64,000 nt of DNA from G963422745 sp963422745 (GTDB taxonomy: Bacteria; Actinomycetota; Acidimicrobiia; Acidimicrobiales; Aldehydirespiratoraceae), in contig OY730477.1 in the NCBI GenBank assembly GCA_963422745.1, positions 3,162,001 to 3,226,000 of the forward strand, written 5' to 3'. Below the pieces are notes generated by a model, which saw only the letters and a list, made by a program, of their open reading frames with translations, had not been told where the DNA came from and searched no databases. A program made the translations under genes and the position numbers. Shown piece by piece: positions 34,883-43,577 of the stretch. How positions within the stretch are numbered: the stretch's first letter is position 1; each line of letters begins with the position of its first letter.

Positions 34883-37135
34883 TTATTCGAGCAGTTCGGG
34901 CAGCGGATCGCAGTGAACCACCGTTATCCGCTTGGTCGCCCTGGTTAGTGCCACATACAGCGACCGCACACCCTCACGCTCCTCGCCCAGGATCCGGCCG
35001 GGCTCCACAACGATCGCAGAGTCCACCTCCAAGCCTTTCACCAATTTGACAGGTACTACAGACACCTGCCGGTCAAGCCCATGGCGATTTGCCACGCCGA
35101 AATCCAGTCGGTGGCAAAGAAACGATGCACACAGCCGTGCCTCGTCACTGCCAGCAATGATGACAGCAACGTTGCCATGGCCAACAGCATCAAGCTCGGC
35201 TCTGACACAGTCGATGAGTTCAGGCCCCGCGATGTCGCTGACCTGCACAAGCCGGGGCGAATCGCCGTCCTCGCGCACAGGCCTAGGTGGCCGGAGTCCG
35301 GGGGCCGCGTGTGGAAGCACCCGGTTTGCCAGTTTCATGGCAGGCCCCGGGAGCCGGTAAGAGATCGTGAGTTCTCGACGGCGGACCGGATGCTTCGACC
35401 GGAGCAAGTTCAGCACCTGACCCCAACCCTGCGCAGCCCAGGCACTTGTGCCTTGCGCGATGTCGCCGACAACGGTCATCGAGCCGTTGAGTGAACGCCG
35501 CCGGATCATCCGCAGTTCCATCGGAGACAGATCCTGAGCCTCATCAACGCAGATGTGGCCGTACGTTCGTACAACATCGGTGTCGTGTTTGCCAGGTCGC
35601 TTACCTAACAATGCCCGAGCCTCGTCCAACAGGGCCACGTCGGAGAAAGTCCAAGTCGTGTTGTCGGCGTGGGCGGACCTGGGCCGATGCAGGCTCATGA
35701 TCTCGTCGCCGAAGCTGTCTTTAGCAGCCGAACGCAGCAACGCCGCTGACCCAAACAAGTCGTGCAGCAGATGCGCTGGTGAAAGAACCGGCCAGATCCA
35801 GTCGAGCAGCTTACGAATAGAAGTCTCGTGACGAAGCCGTTCCCTTACCTGCGCCGGGTCGGCGCCTTTACGAGCGCTTGTAGCCAATGCCTCAAATACC
35901 CGATCTTCGACAAATTTTCTGCCGGAGTTGCCTCCACCGAAGCGTCGCCTGGCGGCGTCGACAATCCGGCTTGAGCCATCAACACTCAAACGGAGGCGTT
36001 GCAACCCGAATCCGATGTTGAAATCCTCTCGGAGTCGGCGTCGACGGTCCTGCACAGCCCGGGCGAGAACCTTGGTCATGCGCAGGTCGCCCTTGACGAA
36101 CGCAACTTCTTCGTCGTCAAAGCCGTTGACACGCACCCTGGGGCTGAGCAGGTCGGCCAACACAGCAACCTCAACTCCCGCCTCGCCGAGGCTGGGCAGA
36201 ACTTGTTCAATGTAGGCCAAAAACAACCGGTTGGGTCCGATGACCAGCACGCCTTGACCCTCAAGCGGAAACCTGTGGGTATACAACAGATAGGCGGCCC
36301 GATGCAGCGCAACCACCGTCTTGCCGGTACCGGGACCTCCCTGCACGAGCAGCACACCGGGCATGGGTGCCCGGATGATCTCGTCCTGTTCAGATTGGAT
36401 GGTGCCGATGATGTCGCCGAGGCGACCCGTTCGAGCGGCTTCGATCGCTGCGATCAGTGCCCCCTCGCCGGTCACTCGCTCGCTGGTCGCTTGATCTCGC
36501 AGGTCGTAGACAAGGTCGCCGAACACTTCGTCTTCGATTCCCAACAGGACAGATCCACGTGCGGAGAAATGACGACGACGCTCAAGACCCATGGGCGCTC
36601 GGCCTGTGGCGCGATAAAACGGTTCCGCCACGGGTGCGCGCCAATCGACGACCACCGTGTCGTGGTTGGCGTCCCAGATGCCGAGCCTGCCGATGTAGAA
36701 ACGCTCGCCGGTACCCGCTTCATCGATGCGGCCGAAAACCAACGAGCGATCACCGAGGTCGAGCTTCGACAAGCGGCTGACCACACCATCAACGATCGAT
36801 TCACGTTCGTGGCGAGCCTGGCTGGTGCCCCCCGCGGTCGGTTTGTATTCGTCGGTTATGCGATGGACCCGATCGCGTGACGTTATGAGACACTCCTGCG
36901 CGAAATCCAGGTAGGCCTGCTCGGAGTCGAGTTCGCGATGTCGTCGAGGTCCTGACGGCGATCCGGTAGGTCCTGACGGCGATCCGGTAGGTCTCGTCGT
37001 CGCCTGCTTCGAGCCGAGTTGGGGTTGTCGTTCGGATACCAGGGGATTCTCCCGGCGACGGGGACCGGCAACTCTACCGCTAGGCTCACCCGCCGATGAC
37101 CTCAGTTGGACTCGTGTGCAGCGCCGGAGGACCAC
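34883..37135 (-). CDS. HelD-like UvrD/Rep-family helicase
   Basis: About 750 aa if translation starts at GTG 37135; the start is uncertain because the first good internal Met lies well inside the conserved region, and the frame is open to 37204. An N-terminal alpha-helical arm (ELDSEQAYLDFAQECL) precedes the helicase core: Walker A GGPGTGKTVVALHR, Walker B VDEAQDLSPMELRM, motif IV SYRLPGPAMKLANR and motif VI ALTRATKRITVVH. This order fits HelD, which binds RNA polymerase and recycles stalled complexes. A 21-base tandem duplication near 36945-36990 repeats TGSPSGP in the N-terminal linker. It overlaps the divergent patatin gene by about 40 bases. Confidence 0.8.
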   Translation of the reverse strand: MVLRRCTRVQLRSSAGEPSGRVAGPRRRENPLVSERQPQLGSKQATTRPTGSPSGPTGSPSGPRRHRELDSEQAYLDFAQECLITSRDRVHRITDEYKPTAGGTSQARHERESIVDGVVSRLSKLDLGDRSLVFGRIDEAGTGERFYIGRLGIWDANHDTVVVDWRAPVAEPFYRATGRAPMGLERRRHFSARGSVLLGIEDEVFGDLVYDLRDQATSERVTGEGALIAAIEAARTGRLGDIIGTIQSEQDEIIRAPMPGVLLVQGGPGTGKTVVALHRAAYLLYTHRFPLEGQGVLVIGPNRLFLAYIEQVLPSLGEAGVEVAVLADLLSPRVRVNGFDDEEVAFVKGDLRMTKVLARAVQDRRRRLREDFNIGFGLQRLRLSVDGSSRIVDAARRRFGGGNSGRKFVEDRVFEALATSARKGADPAQVRERLRHETSIRKLLDWIWPVLSPAHLLHDLFGSAALLRSAAKDSFGDEIMSLHRPRSAHADNTTWTFSDVALLDEARALLGKRPGKHDTDVVRTYGHICVDEAQDLSPMELRMIRRRSLNGSMTVVGDIAQGTSAWAAQGWGQVLNLLRSKHPVRRRELTISYRLPGPAMKLANRVLPHAAPGLRPPRPVREDGDSPRLVQVSDIAGPELIDCVRAELDAVGHGNVAVIIAGSDEARLCASFLCHRLDFGVANRHGLDRQVSVVPVKLVKGLEVDSAIVVEPGRILGEEREGVRSLYVALTRATKRITVVHCDPLPELLE

Positions 37136-38067
37136 GAGGTGATCCCTGGCACAGCGGTGTCGTTTCACGACTCTTCGAATCCACAGGTTTCGACGCCCGA
37201 ACAAGTGATTTGGTCGTCGGGACCTCGGCCGGGTCGTTCACCGGCTCGGCGTTACGCGCAGGCCTGTCCCCCGCAGACTGCGCTGCCCGCTTTACATCCG
37301 GCGGCGAGATGACCGATGAAGGCAAAGCGATAGTAGATCGGATCCTCACCTCCTATACCGAGACCGAGGTTGACCGTCCGCTCAAGCCTTCCGCTGTTTC
37401 AATGGCGGCGCATGCGCTGTGGCCTCCCTGGAGACTCGACCCGATCCGGTTCGGCGTCGCCATGCTGCCCAAGGGACAGATCAAGGCCGACGCAATGGCA
37501 AGCCGGATCGACGAACTGCTACCTCAAGGGTGGCCTTACAAGCCTCTCTGGATCGTCGCAGTGCGTACCAACGACGGCAAGCGCATCGTGTTTGGCCGCG
37601 ACGACGTCACCGGCACGGTTGGCGAAGCGTGCCAGGCGTCATCGGCTATCCCGGGTCGCTATCATCCCGTCACCATCGGAGCGCGTACCTACATTGACGG
37701 TGCCGTGCACTCGTCGACCAACGCTGATCTCGTCGCCATGCTCGGTTTCGATCTGGTGATCGTGTCGTCGGTGATGACAGCTGCGCCCGGTGCCAGCGGA
37801 TGGTTGCGTGACTCTACCCGGGCCTGGTTTTCTACGAGGCTCCAAGCAGAGATCTCCTCGATTCGCTCGGGAGGAACCGCAGTGGTCGTGATCGAACCAG
37901 ACGAGAAGACACTCCGCGGCTTTGCCACAACACCGGTGGACGGTGCACGCCTTGTTGATGCGGGGCGAGTCGCGGTTGATCGTCTGCTCGGCGGTCCTGA
38001 AGGCGGAACTATCGCTTCGGTTCTGGCTCGTACGGCATACGCGGGGTCGCCCGCTTCGGCGAAATGA
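37096..38067 (+). CDS. Patatin-like phospholipase
   Basis: 323 aa. The nucleophile elbow is VGTSAGS, the oxyanion-type loop is CSAGGPRGDPW near the start, and the catalytic Asp is in YIDGAVHS, which together define the Ser-Asp dyad of patatins. The family hydrolyses ester bonds of phospholipids or other lipids. No signal peptide, so cytoplasmic or membrane-associated. The gene is divergent from helD with overlapping 5' ends, so one of the two starts is probably placed too far upstream. Confidence 0.85.
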   Translation: MTSVGLVCSAGGPRGDPWHSGVVSRLFESTGFDARTSDLVVGTSAGSFTGSALRAGLSPADCAARFTSGGEMTDEGKAIVDRILTSYTETEVDRPLKPSAVSMAAHALWPPWRLDPIRFGVAMLPKGQIKADAMASRIDELLPQGWPYKPLWIVAVRTNDGKRIVFGRDDVTGTVGEACQASSAIPGRYHPVTIGARTYIDGAVHSSTNADLVAMLGFDLVIVSSVMTAAPGASGWLRDSTRAWFSTRLQAEISSIRSGGTAVVVIEPDEKTLRGFATTPVDGARLVDAGRVAVDRLLGGPEGGTIASVLARTAYAGSPASAK

Positions 38068-38312
38068 ATGGGATCCACCCAGGTGCAGGGCCCAACTGGA
38101 TGAAGCTGTCGAAGCCCGCTACCCGCGACACGCTCCACAACATGTCGGCAAGGTCCCTTATTCTTAGCACCTTGCGGCAGTCTTACACCCGCGACACGCT
38201 CCACAACATGTCGGCAAGGTCCAACGATCTCACCGCCACCACCCGTGACCGGCACCACAACATCCACAACATGTGGGCAGGGTCCTTGGCTCTACTCGGT
38301 TAGCGTGGCCGC
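38068..38312. repeat. Intergenic direct repeats upstream of hemE
   Basis: Two copies of a block beginning ACCCGCGACACGCTCCACAA start at 38121 and 38187 (66 bases apart). A diverged third copy follows at about 38241 (ACCCGTGACC, CCACAACATGTGGGCAGGGTCC). Each contains CATGTCGGCAAGGTCC. No gene is recognised; any hemE promoter must lie at the right-hand edge. Confidence 0.75.
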
Positions 38313-39413
38313 GTGTTGGGCCGTTTCGATGATCATCGATTTATTCGGGCGTGTCGTGGCGAGTCACATGACCGTGTTCCAGTGTGGTTCATGCGCCAGG
38401 CCGGTCGATCCCTCCCCGAGTACCGATCCGTGCGCGGTGACGGGACGATTCTTGATGTCGTAGCCGATCCGGAACTGTCCACCGAGATCACGCTGCAGCC
38501 GGTTCGCCGCCATGGTGTGGACGCTGCGATCCTGTATTCCGACATTGTCGTGCCAGCCCACGCCGTGGGCTTCGGTGTGACCGTCACACCGGGCCTGGGG
38601 CCCGAGGTGTATCATCCTTTCCGCCATTCCGACGATCTTCGACGTCTTCGGCCGCTGGATCCCGATACCGACACGCCCTACGTCGTCGAAACGATACGCA
38701 ACCTCGTTGAAGAGCTCGAAGTTCCACTCATCGGTTTCGCCGGAGCGCCCTTTACGGTGGCGTCGTATCTCGTGGAGGGCCGACCATCACGCTCGCATGC
38801 ATTGACCAAAGCACTCATGTTTGGTGACGAGGCGCTGTGGCATTCTCTGTGCGACCGTCTCGCCGACCTGGCAATCGCATCTCTGATTTCACAGATCGAT
38901 AATGGTGCCTCGGCGATCCAGTTGTTCGACTCCTGGGCAGGGGCACTGTCTCCGAAGCAGTACCGCCGTTACGCCGCACCACACAGCAACAAGGTGATGG
39001 CAGCTATCGCCGACCGAGGTGTTCCCAGAATCCACTTCGGTGTGGGTACCGGTGAGTTTCTTTGTGACATGGCTACAGTCGGCTGCGAGGTCGTGGGCGT
39101 CGACTGGCGGGTTTCGCTCAGCGAGGCCCGCCACAGGATCGGTCCCGGTAAGTCGCTGCAGGGCAACCTTGATCCAACGGCGGTTTGCGCCAGCGTTGAG
39201 GTGGCCCTTACCGAGACCCGCAGGGTGTTGGCAGACAATGCTGGTTATCCCGGTTACGTATTCAACCTGGGCCACGGGGTGCTGCCAGCCACCGACCCTG
39301 ACGTGTTGACCGAGGTCGTGAGATTGGTCCACGACGAGGGCACGGTGCGCGACGACAACAGCGACGACAATCCCCGCCCAATGACATCAACCAACCTCCA
39401 CACGCACCTGTAA
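38313..39413 (+). CDS. hemE: Uroporphyrinogen decarboxylase
   Basis: 366 aa from GTG 38313. The family signature VPVWFMRQAGRSLPEYR sits near residue 25; GFAGAPFTVASYLVEG and HFGVGTGEFL are further conserved elements. It decarboxylates uroporphyrinogen III to coproporphyrinogen III in the cytoplasm. The C-terminal SDDNPRPMTSTNLHTHL is encoded by the first unit of a 62-base repeat, so the natural C-terminus has probably been replaced. It is followed directly by the next-but-one heme enzyme. Confidence 0.95.
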   Translation: MLGRFDDHRFIRACRGESHDRVPVWFMRQAGRSLPEYRSVRGDGTILDVVADPELSTEITLQPVRRHGVDAAILYSDIVVPAHAVGFGVTVTPGLGPEVYHPFRHSDDLRRLRPLDPDTDTPYVVETIRNLVEELEVPLIGFAGAPFTVASYLVEGRPSRSHALTKALMFGDEALWHSLCDRLADLAIASLISQIDNGASAIQLFDSWAGALSPKQYRRYAAPHSNKVMAAIADRGVPRIHFGVGTGEFLCDMATVGCEVVGVDWRVSLSEARHRIGPGKSLQGNLDPTAVCASVEVALTETRRVLADNAGYPGYVFNLGHGVLPATDPDVLTEVVRLVHDEGTVRDDNSDDNPRPMTSTNLHTHL

Positions 39414-39540
39414 CCGCGGTCAGCCACAACAATCCCCGCCCAACGGCATGAACCAACCCCCACACGCACCTGTAGACGCGGTCAGCCACGACAATCCCCG
39501 CCCAACGGCATGAACCAACCCCTACACGTACCTGTAGTCG
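39371..39540. repeat. 62-base tandem repeat spanning the hemE end and hemY start
   Basis: Units at 39371, 39433 and 39495, each with TCCCCGCCCAA, a CATGAACCAACC-type start region and a CACACG or TACACG plus ACCTGTA end. The last unit carries the true hemY start. The first unit encodes the last codons and stop of hemE. The two earlier ATG-like starts are in aborted copies. Confidence 0.9.
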
Positions 39541-40940
39541 TGGTCGGCGGCGGCATTACTGGCCTGGCAGCCGCACACGAACTGCAGCTAGCGGACCAAG
39601 ATTTTGTGTTGTTGGAGGCGCGACCGCGGCTCGGGGGGAATGTCTTGTCATCGGTGATCGCAGACGTTGGTGCAACCTTCGCTGTGGACGAGGCCGCCGA
39701 CGGCTTTCTTGCTCGCTTACCCGACGTGTTCGAACTCTGCGACGAGATCAGCCTCGGTGATGAGTTGGTTGCCCCGTTGACGAACAGGGCGTTCGTCTGG
39801 TCCGATTCGAAACTGCGCCCTTTTCCGACTCCGTCCGTTCTCGGGGTGCCGCTCGACAATGATGCCCTTGCCATGTCGGGGATCGTGTCCGCCAGCGGCC
39901 TCGCGGACTTCGCCACTCGCATCGACCGCGGAGCTCCGCCATTGAGAGCGGATTCCTCGGTGGGTGCGGTGCTTCGCCCGCGTGTGGGCGATGAGGTGTT
40001 CGAGCGCATAATCGACCCGCTACTCGGGGGAATCAATGCTGGCAACGCAGACCTGCTCAGCATCGACGTCGGAGCCGCTGTGTTGGCACAAGCCGCTCGG
40101 GCGGGTGGATCCTTCCGAGACGCTCTGCAATCCGATATGAACCGGATCACTGGATCAGAAACTGCGTCGCACCGGGACCACAGCGCAACCCGAAGCACCG
40201 GTGCCGCGACGTCGGGTCCGGTCTTCAACTCGATACGCGGCGGTACCGCCCGGTTGGTCGAGGCACTAGCCAAGCGCATCGGAAACCGTGCCCGTGTGGG
40301 TGAGGCTGTGACCGGCCTGCGCAGCATCAGCGGCGGCTGGGAAGTCATCACTTCCAAGTCGGTGATCGCCACCGACGCGGTGATCCTCACCACCCCGGCC
40401 TGGGTCACAGCGGAGTTGATTGCTTTTCTTGCGCCGGACGGAGCCAACTTCCTGAGCCAAATCGAATACAGCGACGTGGTGCTTGTGACCTTCGTCATCC
40501 CAAGGTCCGAGATTGAGCACCCGCTTGACGGGTCGGGCTTTTTGGTTGCTCGCAGAGAGGGGTTGCTGATGACGGCGTGCTCGTGGACGTCGTCAAAGTG
40601 GGCGCACTACAACGATGGCGTCCACGCCGTTTTGCGGGTATCGAGTGGGCGCACGGACGACCGGCGCTGGCTCGATTTCGAGACACCCGACTTGGTGAAA
40701 GTGCTCAGCGACGAAGTACGCGCAACGATAGGCATGCGTGGCGAACCAGCGTTTCGGGTTTCACCATGGCGACGTTCGCTCCCTCAGTACCGTCCCGGCC
40801 ATCTCGACCGATGCGATGAACTTGATGCCGAACTCGCTGTCGCGGCCCCCGGGCTGGTAGTCGCTGGCGCACAGACACGGGGGCTGGGCCTGCCCGTATG
40901 TGTACGCCAGGGCCGTCAGAGCGCACGCAGGATTCTGTGA
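39510..40940 (+). CDS. hemY: Protoporphyrinogen/coproporphyrinogen III oxidase, FAD-dependent
   Basis: 476 aa. The N-terminal FAD-binding Rossmann motif VVVGGGITGLAAAHEL is followed by LEARPRLGGNV. The C-terminal FAD-contacting segment is LVVAGAQTRGLGLPVCVRQG. It oxidises coproporphyrinogen III (the usual actinobacterial route) or protoporphyrinogen IX. It is adjacent to hemE in a heme operon. The stop sits in a 20-base direct duplication (TTCTGTGAGGTTGTCG occurs twice at 40932-40968). Confidence 0.9.
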   Translation: MNQPLHVPVVVVGGGITGLAAAHELQLADQDFVLLEARPRLGGNVLSSVIADVGATFAVDEAADGFLARLPDVFELCDEISLGDELVAPLTNRAFVWSDSKLRPFPTPSVLGVPLDNDALAMSGIVSASGLADFATRIDRGAPPLRADSSVGAVLRPRVGDEVFERIIDPLLGGINAGNADLLSIDVGAAVLAQAARAGGSFRDALQSDMNRITGSETASHRDHSATRSTGAATSGPVFNSIRGGTARLVEALAKRIGNRARVGEAVTGLRSISGGWEVITSKSVIATDAVILTTPAWVTAELIAFLAPDGANFLSQIEYSDVVLVTFVIPRSEIEHPLDGSGFLVARREGLLMTACSWTSSKWAHYNDGVHAVLRVSSGRTDDRRWLDFETPDLVKVLSDEVRATIGMRGEPAFRVSPWRRSLPQYRPGHLDRCDELDAELAVAAPGLVVAGAQTRGLGLPVCVRQGRQSARRIL

Positions 40941-41091
40941 GGTTGTCGGCAGGGTTCTGTGAGGTTGTCGACAGGGATTCGCCAGCAAACTCACGCGCAA
41001 CGAATCCGTTGGAGAGGTTCCGCAGCAGCGCGAAACCCGATTGAGAATATACCTTTGCGTCCCGCTCGTTTGATTGTGAGAACCTAAGCCG

Positions 41092-41940
41092 GTGAACAGC
41101 GCAAACCCCGCCCAACAACCCACAACGGCCAACACGAACAGCGCAAACCCCGCCCAACAACCCACAACAGCCAACACGAACAGCGCAAACCCCGCCCAAC
41201 AACCCACAACAGCCAACACGAACAGCGCAAACCCCGCCCAACAACCCACAACAGCCAACACGAACAGCGCAAACCCCGCCCAACAACCCACAACGGCGAA
41301 TGCGAAGAACAGCCCCCAACCAGATCCCGAAAGCCCCTCGCTGATATCAATGCTCACCGCCGACACCGGCCCAGCTCGCGAATGCGCTGAAGCAGCAGGG
41401 CCTGATCGAATCGCCACGCCAGCCACCCTCGCGATCGGTGGCAGCCACCTCAGGATCAGGCGCACGTTCTGCTTTGTCGACCTGAGCGGATTCACGGCCT
41501 ACACAGAGACCCACGGACCGCACGAGGCGGTCAAGCGGCTCGGCGAGTTCCGTGAGGTCAACAGAAACGTGGCAGCCAGACGCGGGGTGCGTTTGGCCAA
41601 ATGGCTTGGCGACGGAGCGATGGCTGTCGGCACGGAGCCCACCCCAACCATCGCTTTTGGTGCACACCTCATGCATCACTTCTCCGACACCGACATCGCA
41701 GTTCGGGTCGGTGTCGCCTCAGGCGAAGTGTTGTTGTTCGAAGGCAACGACTACATCGGCGGACCGGTGAACCTGGCGGCCCTGTTGTGCGCCGGTGCCC
41801 AACCTAAAGAGATGCTGACGGTCGCCGACGAGGGTGATCTTCCGTCATGGGTGAGCTACACGGTTGTACCAGAGATGAAAATCAAAGGTATGGGTGCCTT
41901 GGATTACGTCAAGCGCATCACCTTAGACCTTTCGAGTTGA
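41092..41940 (+). CDS. Class III nucleotide cyclase-like protein with N-terminal 14-residue repeats
   Basis: 282 aa from GTG 41092. Residues 3-70 are five near-perfect copies of a 14-residue unit (SANPAQQPTTANTN), encoded by 42-base repeats. A short linker follows, then the cyclase homology domain. First metal-binding Asp in FVDLSGFTAYTE, second in WLGDGAMAVG, substrate-type Lys in KIKGMG. The transition-state pair normally read as N-x-x-x-R is VNLAALLCAGA: Asn present, Arg replaced by Leu. It may be a weak or inactive cyclase, or a nucleotide-binding regulator. The stop overlaps the lnt start (TTGA). Confidence 0.75.
   Translation: MNSANPAQQPTTANTNSANPAQQPTTANTNSANPAQQPTTANTNSANPAQQPTTANTNSANPAQQPTTANAKNSPQPDPESPSLISMLTADTGPARECAEAAGPDRIATPATLAIGGSHLRIRRTFCFVDLSGFTAYTETHGPHEAVKRLGEFREVNRNVAARRGVRLAKWLGDGAMAVGTEPTPTIAFGAHLMHHFSDTDIAVRVGVASGEVLLFEGNDYIGGPVNLAALLCAGAQPKEMLTVADEGDLPSWVSYTVVPEMKIKGMGALDYVKRITLDLSS
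41095..41300. repeat. 42-base in-frame minisatellite at the start of the cyclase-like gene
   Basis: Five units, each containing AACAGCGCAAACCCCGCC, starting right at the initiation codon. The copies differ at only a few bases, and the length is a multiple of three, so copy-number change keeps the frame. Confidence 0.9.
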
Positions 41941-43520
41941 ACCCGGAACCGATCCGAGCGGAACCAGCCCGCCAGCACAAGGCGGAACCAGCCCGCCAGC
42001 ACAAGGCGGAACGAAATGGTCTTTGGTTCACCTGGCCCCGAGCCGCCCTCGCAGGGCTCGCAATCGCCGCCGGGTTACCACCGTGGGGGTGGTGGCCGCT
42101 CTCACTGATCGGGATCGGCGCTTGGTTCGCCGGAATCAACGGACTTGATACCCGCCGACGGTTCGCACGGTCGCTAGCGGTGACAGTGTTCTGGTTCGCC
42201 CCCGCCACCTTCTGGATGTTCGACATGACGGCCATCGGCTGGCCAGTCGCGGTGTTGGTGCAAGCCCTGATCATGGCTTTGGCCGGTGTATTGACCCCGC
42301 CACACGGACCGTGGCGTCGGGTCTGTTTCACGGCTGGGTTGGTCGTGTGTGAGATCATCCGCTGGAACTGGCCCCTCGGCGGTGTCCCCATCGCCACGCT
42401 GGCCATGGCAGGCGTGTCCACACCATTTGCCATCTCGACCCGCCTGTTCGGATCACCTTTGTTGGTCGCAATGTTCGTCACTGCCGCCATCGTCGGAGTG
42501 GATCTGATCCGTCGCAACTTCGGATTCGCTGCCGTCGGAGTAGCGGTGATCTTCTCAGCAACCCTCGGCGGGCATCTCTGCGGCGGGCTGCTGGTACCTG
42601 TGAAAGAAATGAAGGTAGCGGTGATCCAAGGTGGCGGTCCTCAAAACACTCGAGCTGAGCTATGCGAAAACCGCAACGTATTCGAACGTCACGTCGAGGC
42701 CACCGACAAGATCACCCAAGACGTCGATTTGGTGGTGTGGCCCGAAGACGTAGTGCACCCCAGCCACTTCGCCGGTTCGGCCCTGTGCAGCGAACCGCTG
42801 TTGAGCATCGATGAGGCTGAGTCAACCATGAAAAGGGTGGCGGCTGACACCAACGCCGTTGTGATCAGTGGGTGGTTCGGGCGCAACGAGGACCGGACCG
42901 CCAATCAGAACTATGTCGTCGCTCAGTCACCGGACGGATCCATCACCGGGCGCTACGACAAAGTCCAGCTAGTGCCCTTCGGTGAGTTTGTGCCGCTACG
43001 AGACTTTGTGGAGTTCTTCAGCGGCGAACTGCCAGCGACCGATGTGGGCCCGGGTAGCGGCCCCGCTGTCGTGGATTCAGCGCTCGGGCCGCTTGGAGTG
43101 TCGATCTCCTGGGAGATCTTCTTTGATAGGCGTGCTCGCGACGCCGTGAACAGCGGAGGCCAGGTGCTGCTCAATCCCACCAACGGCTCCAGCTACCGGT
43201 TCACCATTATCCAGGCTCAGCAGATCGCAGCGAGCAGGCTCCGTGCACTTGAAGCCGGTCGGTGGGTGCTGCAGGCTGCACCGACCGGCTTTTCGGCGGT
43301 GATCTCACCCGACGGCGAGGTCATACACCGCACCGGAATCGGCGAGCAGAAAGTGCTGTACGCAACCGTGGAGTTGCTCCGGGGCCGCACACCTGCGGTG
43401 GCCTGGGGCGCAATACCAATATTCACGATACCGATGCTATTGTTGTCCATCGTTGTTATGGCTTGGGTGTGGGGATCTCGACAGCGTCGCGACCCGCTCG
43501 AATCCGACACATCACGATGA
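41937..43520 (+). CDS. lnt: Apolipoprotein N-acyltransferase (Lnt) with Ser at the catalytic Cys position
   Basis: 527 aa from the TTG that overlaps the cyclase stop; the frame is open upstream, but only within the cyclase gene. An 8-residue tandem duplication (AEPARQHK twice) occupies residues 6-22. Several membrane segments follow, then a nitrilase-like periplasmic domain. Catalytic Glu is in VVWPEDVVHP, Lys in YDKVQLVPFGEF. The expected Cys (ICYE-like in E. coli) is Ser in SISWEIFF, about residue 391, codon TCC at 43107. The enzyme normally N-acylates lipoproteins, and lipoproteins are encoded at 790, 32380, 49231 and 54046. Activity is doubtful unless this lineage uses Ser. Confidence 0.85.
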   Translation: MNPEPIRAEPARQHKAEPARQHKAERNGLWFTWPRAALAGLAIAAGLPPWGWWPLSLIGIGAWFAGINGLDTRRRFARSLAVTVFWFAPATFWMFDMTAIGWPVAVLVQALIMALAGVLTPPHGPWRRVCFTAGLVVCEIIRWNWPLGGVPIATLAMAGVSTPFAISTRLFGSPLLVAMFVTAAIVGVDLIRRNFGFAAVGVAVIFSATLGGHLCGGLLVPVKEMKVAVIQGGGPQNTRAELCENRNVFERHVEATDKITQDVDLVVWPEDVVHPSHFAGSALCSEPLLSIDEAESTMKRVAADTNAVVISGWFGRNEDRTANQNYVVAQSPDGSITGRYDKVQLVPFGEFVPLRDFVEFFSGELPATDVGPGSGPAVVDSALGPLGVSISWEIFFDRRARDAVNSGGQVLLNPTNGSSYRFTIIQAQQIAASRLRALEAGRWVLQAAPTGFSAVISPDGEVIHRTGIGEQKVLYATVELLRGRTPAVAWGAIPIFTIPMLLLSIVVMAWVWGSRQRRDPLESDTSR

Positions 43521-43577
43521 CCGAAGCGGTAGCACACGGGATCGGCTCCGGCATCATTTGACTGCCCATTTCCCTAC

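Noticed and set aside
33767..34948. 393-codon plus-strand frame opposite fbpC
   Set aside because: It lies antisense to fbpC, which has all ABC ATPase motifs; the plus frame shows no recognisable domain.
35999..36880. 293-codon plus-strand frame opposite helD
   Set aside because: Antisense to the helicase core motifs; no start signal and no recognisable fold.
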